NCBI GenBank assembly: GCA_050950465.1
Contig: JBMNHQ010000001.1
Location: forward strand, 186,001-250,000
Direction of reading: 5' to 3'
Length of the DNA: 64,000 nt
From: CAZRIZ01 sp050950465
GTDB lineage: Bacteria > Patescibacteriota > Saccharimonadia > Saccharimonadales > Saccharimonadaceae
Notes under the pieces: generated by a model
What the model saw: the letters and a program-made list of their open reading frames with translations, nothing else
What the model was told of the DNA's origin: nothing
Databases searched by the model: none
Shown here: one piece after another, positions 59,519 to 64,000 of the stretch
How the letters are laid out: the number at the start of each line of letters is the position of its first letter
Position numbering within the stretch: the first letter of the stretch is position 1
Made by a program: the position numbers and the translations under genes

Positions 59519-62500
59519 TTATCTTAAGACAAATGTCTGATAACGTGCTTCTTTGTCTGCAAACATGAAGCGTGATTTAGCAGCATCCATAGTCTCAAGC
59601 TTTCCATCCCAAGAGTCTAAAATAAGTAGATCTTGTTCATCTAATTGATGGGCCGAGGAAACGTGATTTTTATATCCTACAACTGTCACGAAGTGACGTC
59701 TAGTACCAGCCTTATCTCCGTTGACTTGCAAAACAGCTGGTTTTCCATGATTAATAGAGTCATAAATAGCTCCTAATACAGTTGATTTGTCTGAGTCTCT
59801 AACTCTTTTGAATTGATTAGCATACGAATAAATTGCCGCTGCATTAGGCGTCATACTGTTAGGATCACCGTTATATAGTTGATAGGCGTGGTAATAAGAA
59901 AACGATAAGCATAAGTCACTGTACTCTTTTTTAGCCGTTTGAGTAATATTTTTATTCTGAACACTTCGAGCGAAGTCTGAAACGTTATTTTTGGTTTTTG
60001 TCAGAATGTAATCACTGATATTAACTATACCACTGCCTGTACGGTTGGTCGGCCTTACATTTACATGCCCATCGCCGTCTTCCCTTGATTTATTATGGTT
60101 AGGAAAGCGATTTAAGAATAGCATTGGATCGACTGGCTTGCCATCAAGATGATACTCAAAATGTAAATGTGGTCCGGTCGAAACACCAGTAGAACCTATT
60201 TCACCAATTTGCTGACCTAATTTAACCCGTTGTCCCATTTGTATAGAAGCTTTTGATAGGTGCCAATAATGTGTTTCAACCTTACCATCGTCGGTTTTAA
60301 TTTTTATCCCTAAACCACCGGATGAGTCTTTGCCGACAAAAGTTACCGATCCATCGTGACTTGCTACGACTGGCGCGCCTTCTTTAGCAGGAATATCAAT
60401 CCCGTTATGCATACCAGTTGGTACAATTCCCCCACCGCGTCGCCAGCCAAAGAAACTAGAGATAATTCGACTACTAGGCACCGGCCAGTTGTCAGTTGCT
60501 AATTTATTATCATCTAACTTTCGTCTTTTCAGGCCATCGTCTACCCTTTGATCTAGGAGGTAGATTGGAAATAGCTTATTAACCCCCTCCGTTACTATAC
60601 AATTCTCACCCTTGCTGTTATTCTCTCCAGATATTCCAATATCAGTTTCTCGGTGAAAACAATTATCTTCGTAATCTTTTAGGTCGCCAGCGCTCTCTAA
60701 TTGACAAAAATTACCATTTGCATCACAACTTCCATCGACAATCTTTAAGTTACCAGTGTCAACTAATTGATTGATAACCGGTTCGATTTTAGTGTCCAAT
60801 ATTTCTACTGGTGCACCGTATTTTATATCACAGTAAACTCCAAGTGCGATATCTGGATTTACTTCAAGGTATTCAGGGTCATAGCACTGACTTAAACTTT
60901 GACTAATTTGCTCAGTTGAGGCGTAAACCGGCCTACTATTAGTTAGAACAGATTGTTTTGCCACAATAGTGAAGGCACTAATTTTACTCACTAAGTTATT
61001 TTGACCAAGCAGTGAACCAAACCTAGTCGTTATGCTACCAAGAAAAGTATATGGTGAACTGGTGTCAAAAGGGCTTAAAGTCCGGCGATCAATTTCTGCA
61101 CGACGAGCTATTAAATCTTGTTGAGCGGTCAAATAAGCTACAGCCTGATTTTTAGTTAGAACGGCTAAGCCACTGTTTTTGGCGTTATTATTCATGAGTT
61201 CGGCTACTCCACTAGCAAAACCGTTTGCCAGATCTTCTCCTGAAAGATCTGGTGCGGTAGCTAACCCTGTCATAGCCGATAAACTAGTTGAGGTGGTATT
61301 TAGCTTAACTTCATCAGTTAGATGTCTAGTTGCTTCATCACTTGGCCTTTGTCCAGTTAAAAAGCGCCAGATGCTTAAGAAAATATTTTTGAAGCTAAAA
61401 CCACTAGAGTTACTACAGTTATCAGACTCGCCTTGGTTTTTTAAAACTGTAAGGGTTCGTGATAGCGGTTCGTTGGCACCAATAACATATTTTTGAGCAC
61501 TACCATCGAGTGGCCCACTTATACCACTGGATAAATAGTGTTGTGCGTAAGAATCCATAGCACTTTTTTGAATTTGTTTTTGTCCTGAGCCGTCGATATA
61601 AAAACCAGATTGAGTTAAACGATCATTAATATAATTAACCACTTCCGAGTCAGCCTCACCAGCTTTTATCTTATCGGCTTCACTTAGAAGTAATGAAGCC
61701 AGCTTACTTAATTGAGTTGATTGAGCAGTCTTCTGGTAATTTTGAACGGCGCGGGCAGTTTGGTAGAGGCTGCAAGTTTCGTTAGGTTTGTCGACAAATA
61801 TTAAGTTGGTAAAACTTTTTCCATTTGGTGTATTTTTAATCTTATTTAGCTCATTAGCAGTTTCATTGAGTTTTTTAAGGTTCTCCGTAATTGAGCTTAG
61901 CTGGCCAGAACTATCATCACCGACTTCAAAACGAAATCCAGAAGTGTTAGCTCTAGTTATTTCCAACTCTTGTTGGCGCATATCAGCCTTAGGGTGCTCA
62001 ATCCAAATACCTGATTGATTTAGTTTAGTTTCTTCTTTATAGCCTTGCCAGACCTCATCATGGAACATAGTGCGTCTAATAGCTGTGGCAACATCTATAG
62101 CTTGAATAAAGTCTAGATCGTTATTGAGATTAGCGATAAATTGGTCACCATAAATCTCTTTTTCGTCGTAGATAACCGTATGGTCTTCTTGGTTTAATTC
62201 AATTTTTTGTTTTTTAAGCCTTTCGGTTAGCTCAGGTGTTATAGTCCGATAATCGGCTAGTATCTGGTATTTAACTGGTGCACCCGGATCACTGTTAAGC
62301 TTATAATCAAGTAGTTGGATTAATCTAGCATCGACAGCAACATCCTGGGTGTTAAATGTATCACTAGCTAACCGAGCGAGGGCGGACAGGGGTGGGTTCA
62401 AATAACTAACAATAGACAGTCCAATATAAATAAGTGCTACTAATAGTAAAAGTGGTCCAATTTTTAACAATGAGCGCTTCTTACGTGTTTTTTTGTCCAG

Positions 62501-62647
62501 CTTAGTGGTTGTTTTTTGATAATACTGAAAAATCACCTCCTCTTGGTTGTCAGGTTTAGATTTATCAGAACTAGAGCGCAACGCTTGGCGGCGTAGTCTT
62601 TCACTAGCTTGTACGTCAGCGATAGTTAGTCGTTTAGGCTGATTCAT
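59519..62647 (-). CDS. Large membrane-anchored M23 peptidase fused to a C39-like cysteine peptidase domain
   Basis: 1042 aa. Basic cytoplasmic start, one membrane helix near residues 66-86 (IGPLLLLVALIYIGLSIVSY), a long extracytoplasmic region, then an M23/LytM domain at about 735-845: PTGMHNGIDIPAKEGAPVVA, THYWHLS, GPHLHFEY, with all zinc ligands. Residues about 905-1042 form a C39-like domain: Cys in DLCLSFSYYHA, His in RRHFVTVVGYKN, Asp in LILDSWDG. It should cut peptide cross-links in murein. AGAGG precedes the ATG. Heads the operon toward virB4; its last domain is related to the gene at 63422. Confidence 0.9.
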   Translation of the reverse strand: MNQPKRLTIADVQASERLRRQALRSSSDKSKPDNQEEVIFQYYQKTTTKLDKKTRKKRSLLKIGPLLLLVALIYIGLSIVSYLNPPLSALARLASDTFNTQDVAVDARLIQLLDYKLNSDPGAPVKYQILADYRTITPELTERLKKQKIELNQEDHTVIYDEKEIYGDQFIANLNNDLDFIQAIDVATAIRRTMFHDEVWQGYKEETKLNQSGIWIEHPKADMRQQELEITRANTSGFRFEVGDDSSGQLSSITENLKKLNETANELNKIKNTPNGKSFTNLIFVDKPNETCSLYQTARAVQNYQKTAQSTQLSKLASLLLSEADKIKAGEADSEVVNYINDRLTQSGFYIDGSGQKQIQKSAMDSYAQHYLSSGISGPLDGSAQKYVIGANEPLSRTLTVLKNQGESDNCSNSSGFSFKNIFLSIWRFLTGQRPSDEATRHLTDEVKLNTTSTSLSAMTGLATAPDLSGEDLANGFASGVAELMNNNAKNSGLAVLTKNQAVAYLTAQQDLIARRAEIDRRTLSPFDTSSPYTFLGSITTRFGSLLGQNNLVSKISAFTIVAKQSVLTNSRPVYASTEQISQSLSQCYDPEYLEVNPDIALGVYCDIKYGAPVEILDTKIEPVINQLVDTGNLKIVDGSCDANGNFCQLESAGDLKDYEDNCFHRETDIGISGENNSKGENCIVTEGVNKLFPIYLLDQRVDDGLKRRKLDDNKLATDNWPVPSSRIISSFFGWRRGGGIVPTGMHNGIDIPAKEGAPVVASHDGSVTFVGKDSSGGLGIKIKTDDGKVETHYWHLSKASIQMGQRVKLGQQIGEIGSTGVSTGPHLHFEYHLDGKPVDPMLFLNRFPNHNKSREDGDGHVNVRPTNRTGSGIVNISDYILTKTKNNVSDFARSVQNKNITQTAKKEYSDLCLSFSYYHAYQLYNGDPNSMTPNAAAIYSYANQFKRVRDSDKSTVLGAIYDSINHGKPAVLQVNGDKAGTRRHFVTVVGYKNHVSSAHQLDEQDLLILDSWDGKLETMDAAKSRFMFADKEARYQTFVLR

Positions 62648-62711
62648 TATTCACTGCCTCTTTAGATAACTTTATTTTAACATAAAGATAGATAAAAGTA
62701 AACATAAGAAA

Positions 62712-62727
62712 GAGCCCCTACGGGCTC
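62712..62727 (-). terminator. Rho-independent terminator after the lipoprotein gene
   Basis: GAGCCC, 4-nt loop, GGGCTC, followed on the minus strand by TTTCTTATGTTT. It separates the lipoprotein gene from the M23 operon. Confidence 0.78.
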
Positions 62728-62730
62728 GAG

Positions 62731-63327
62731 TTATTCGTCATATGGTGTGGTACTTAGTATAAAATTTATAGTATGTATACCCGGCTTCCACTGATTGTGT
62801 GTTGCTGCAATAATCACGGTCAGTTCTTGGTATGGACCTGGATAACTTATATTAAGGCCATAAGGTATGCCCTTTTTGCCGATATATTCCCAGTACCAGA
62901 TTTCATTATTTCTATCGACAAATACCACCCATAGTCTCATTTTATCGACTAGATAGCCGGAGGCATACTCGTCAAATGCGTCGTAATCTGGGATAAAGAC
63001 AGATATACCTTCAGTATTAATTTTTATCTGCTTAGTCCCAGGATGTATCAGCTCGAAGCTTACATCTGCTATACCCGCATTGGACTTAGTTCCAAACATG
63101 GCAGCAAACACTTCTACGTCCTTTTTAAAGCTACCGTCTTCATTGTAGGCAAGATTTGGGGCATGCTCCCAGTTTTCGTCCTTTTTTAGTTTGTTGATTG
63201 CACAGAGAATCTTACCCTCCTCAACTTCAGTAGTCACGGTTGGTTGAGCTGCGACATCTTTATTAGCGCAGCCAACTGTGAAGAGCACCATTGTTAACGT
63301 TAAAAACAGAAAGAACTTACGCGTCAT
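62731..63327 (-). CDS. Lipoprotein of unknown function
   Basis: 198 aa. Signal peptide with lipobox FTVGC (Cys20). The mature part is a beta-rich domain of about 170 residues (VSFELIHPGTKQIKINTEGI; LWVVFVDRNNEIWYWEYIGK). No family recognised. AAGGAGGG precedes the ATG. Its promoter carries an extended -10 box at 63384-63392. It lies between two genes that share a C39-like domain, so it may belong to the same system. Confidence 0.82.
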   Translation of the reverse strand: MTRKFFLFLTLTMVLFTVGCANKDVAAQPTVTTEVEEGKILCAINKLKKDENWEHAPNLAYNEDGSFKKDVEVFAAMFGTKSNAGIADVSFELIHPGTKQIKINTEGISVFIPDYDAFDEYASGYLVDKMRLWVVFVDRNNEIWYWEYIGKKGIPYGLNISYPGPYQELTVIIAATHNQWKPGIHTINFILSTTPYDE

Positions 63328-63383
63328 CAGAAATCCCTCCTTTTTATTTTTATTAGAAACTAATGAAACGTGAACATGTGCTC

Positions 63384-63392
63384 ACTATAACA
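63384..63392 (-). promoter_or_regulatory. Extended -10 box TGTTATAGT for the lipoprotein gene
   Basis: Minus-strand TGTTATAGT, the same nine bases as at 14237 and 27782. The predicted start point lies inside the imperfect palindrome GTGAACATGTGCTCAC (63370-63385), a possible operator. Confidence 0.5.
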
Positions 63393-63421
63393 TATATTTT
63401 CCAAAAACGAAAAACAATGGT

Positions 63422-64000
63422 TTATCTAGTACAACGTACCCACCAAGAACCCTTTTGATGAAACATATATCTGGCGCCAGGTATACCGAGCGGTTTCAAT
63501 CGGCCGTCCCAAGAATCAATTGTTAGTAAGTCGGACTCTTTTAATTGATTAGCTGAAGTAACACTATTTTTAAAACCGACTACAGTTACAAAGTGTCTTG
63601 GTGGCCTACTATTTGATACATTAGTTCCACCAACTTTTAATACACAAACTTGACCGTTGCTTATTTCTCGAAATATCTTATCTAAAACCCTCTGCTTAGT
63701 TGGATCATTTACGGAGCCATCACTTATTGGGTAACTTAATCCTGGGTCTGGTTCAAGTCTGCCGTAACTATCTGAGCTAGCCCCTTTTTCCGGTGTCATA
63801 TTATTTGGACTGGTGCCACCAGCCAAGACACCAGCGTGATGGTTAGCAAATTGTAGACAACGACTACCGTAGAGCGAACTAGATGACCCATTAGCCTTAC
63901 ATTCTTCTGCGGTTAGTCCTGCTACGTAAGGTCGGCTTGGGTTTACAAAGCAGATTTTACTATGAGCTGATTGAAAAACTCGTTTTTGTGCGATGGCGTT
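63422..64000 (-). CDS. C39-like cysteine peptidase protein (5' end outside window)
   Basis: The frame is open from the right edge to the TAA at 63422, about 192 codons; an apparent start near 63826 is internal. Catalytic-looking residues: Cys in SRCLQFANHHAG, His in PPRHFVTVVGFKN, Asp in LLTIDSWDG. RHFVTVVGxKNxVxSAxQLxExDLL is shared with the C-terminal domain of the M23 protein at 59519, so they are paralogues. The upstream part has several cysteines (KICFVNPSRPYVAGL). Likely extracytoplasmic. Confidence 0.82.
   Translation of the reverse strand, partial: NAIAQKRVFQSAHSKICFVNPSRPYVAGLTAEECKANGSSSSLYGSRCLQFANHHAGVLAGGTSPNNMTPEKGASSDSYGRLEPDPGLSYPISDGSVNDPTKQRVLDKIFREISNGQVCVLKVGGTNVSNSRPPRHFVTVVGFKNSVTSANQLKESDLLTIDSWDGRLKPLGIPGARYMFHQKGSWWVRCTR

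Noticed and set aside
51825..64000. Integrated conjugative plasmid or prophage
   Set aside because: No integrase, relaxase, replication gene, capsid gene or att-like flanks are visible; the operon abuts recF directly.

Overview
The window looks like the replication-origin neighbourhood of a small-genome Patescibacteria (CPR) bacterium, most likely Candidatus Saccharibacteria (TM7) or a close relative. This rests on the order rpmH-rnpA-yidC-jag (minus strand) facing dnaA-dnaN-recF (plus strand), VirB4/PrgI-type secretion genes beside the origin, several surface-polysaccharide clusters, and the near absence of central-metabolism genes. TGA is an ordinary stop (many ATGA start/stop overlaps), which argues against the recoded CPR lineages. 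Family assignments come from reading motifs; no database search was run.

Layout. 1-3670 (-): the 5' part of a giant secreted RCC1-repeat/TIG protein that runs off the left edge. 3812-15069: housekeeping and stress genes: yebC; an operon of membrane protein, stand-alone ATP-cone and a flavoprotein resembling disulfide reductases but lacking the redox cysteines; a three-gene ABC-2 exporter; a peroxiredoxin; an ECF sigma factor with a membrane partner; an XRE regulator; a small secreted protein; a CYTH enzyme; and a LysM-like protein. 15140-27639 (-): polysaccharide cluster A (Wzz-like, PglF/CapD-type dehydratase, aminotransferase, phosphoglycosyl transferase fused to GNAT, FemAB-like, glycosyltransferases, EpsG-like polymerase, Wzx-like flippase, VanZ-like). 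The dehydratase is broken by a run of nine G. 28010-37779 (-): cluster B with its own initiating transferase, polymerase, flippase, pyruvyl transferase, nitroreductase-like protein, LCP ligase and a Ppx/GppA protein. 37899-38890: a tiny membrane ORF, a small hypothetical gene, a 117-bp direct repeat reaching into a tRNA-Asn gene, and that tRNA. 38949-45690: a LexA-type DNA-binding protein without protease domain, an O-antigen-ligase-like protein, and cluster C (WcaJ-type transferase, two glycosyltransferases, WecB-like epimerase).

45749-51828: jag, yidC, rnpA, rpmH, oriC-like DNA with DnaA boxes, dnaA, dnaN, recF. 51825-64000 (-): a tightly packed run encoding a VirB4-like ATPase, a VirB4-N/TraC-like protein, PrgI, two single-pass proteins, a PEGA protein, a three-module wall hydrolase, a large M23 peptidase fused to a C39-like domain, a lipoprotein and a second C39-like protein cut by the right edge. 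The layout suggests an envelope-spanning secretion or DNA-transfer machine encoded together with its own wall-opening enzymes.

Control signals. Several genes have a -10 hexamer directly against the start codon and no Shine-Dalgarno sequence (4614, 11181, 30411, 37779, 38024, 40630, 40677), suggesting leaderless mRNAs. Extended -10 boxes of the form TGTTATA(G/A)T recur at 14237, 27782, 40655 and 63392(-).
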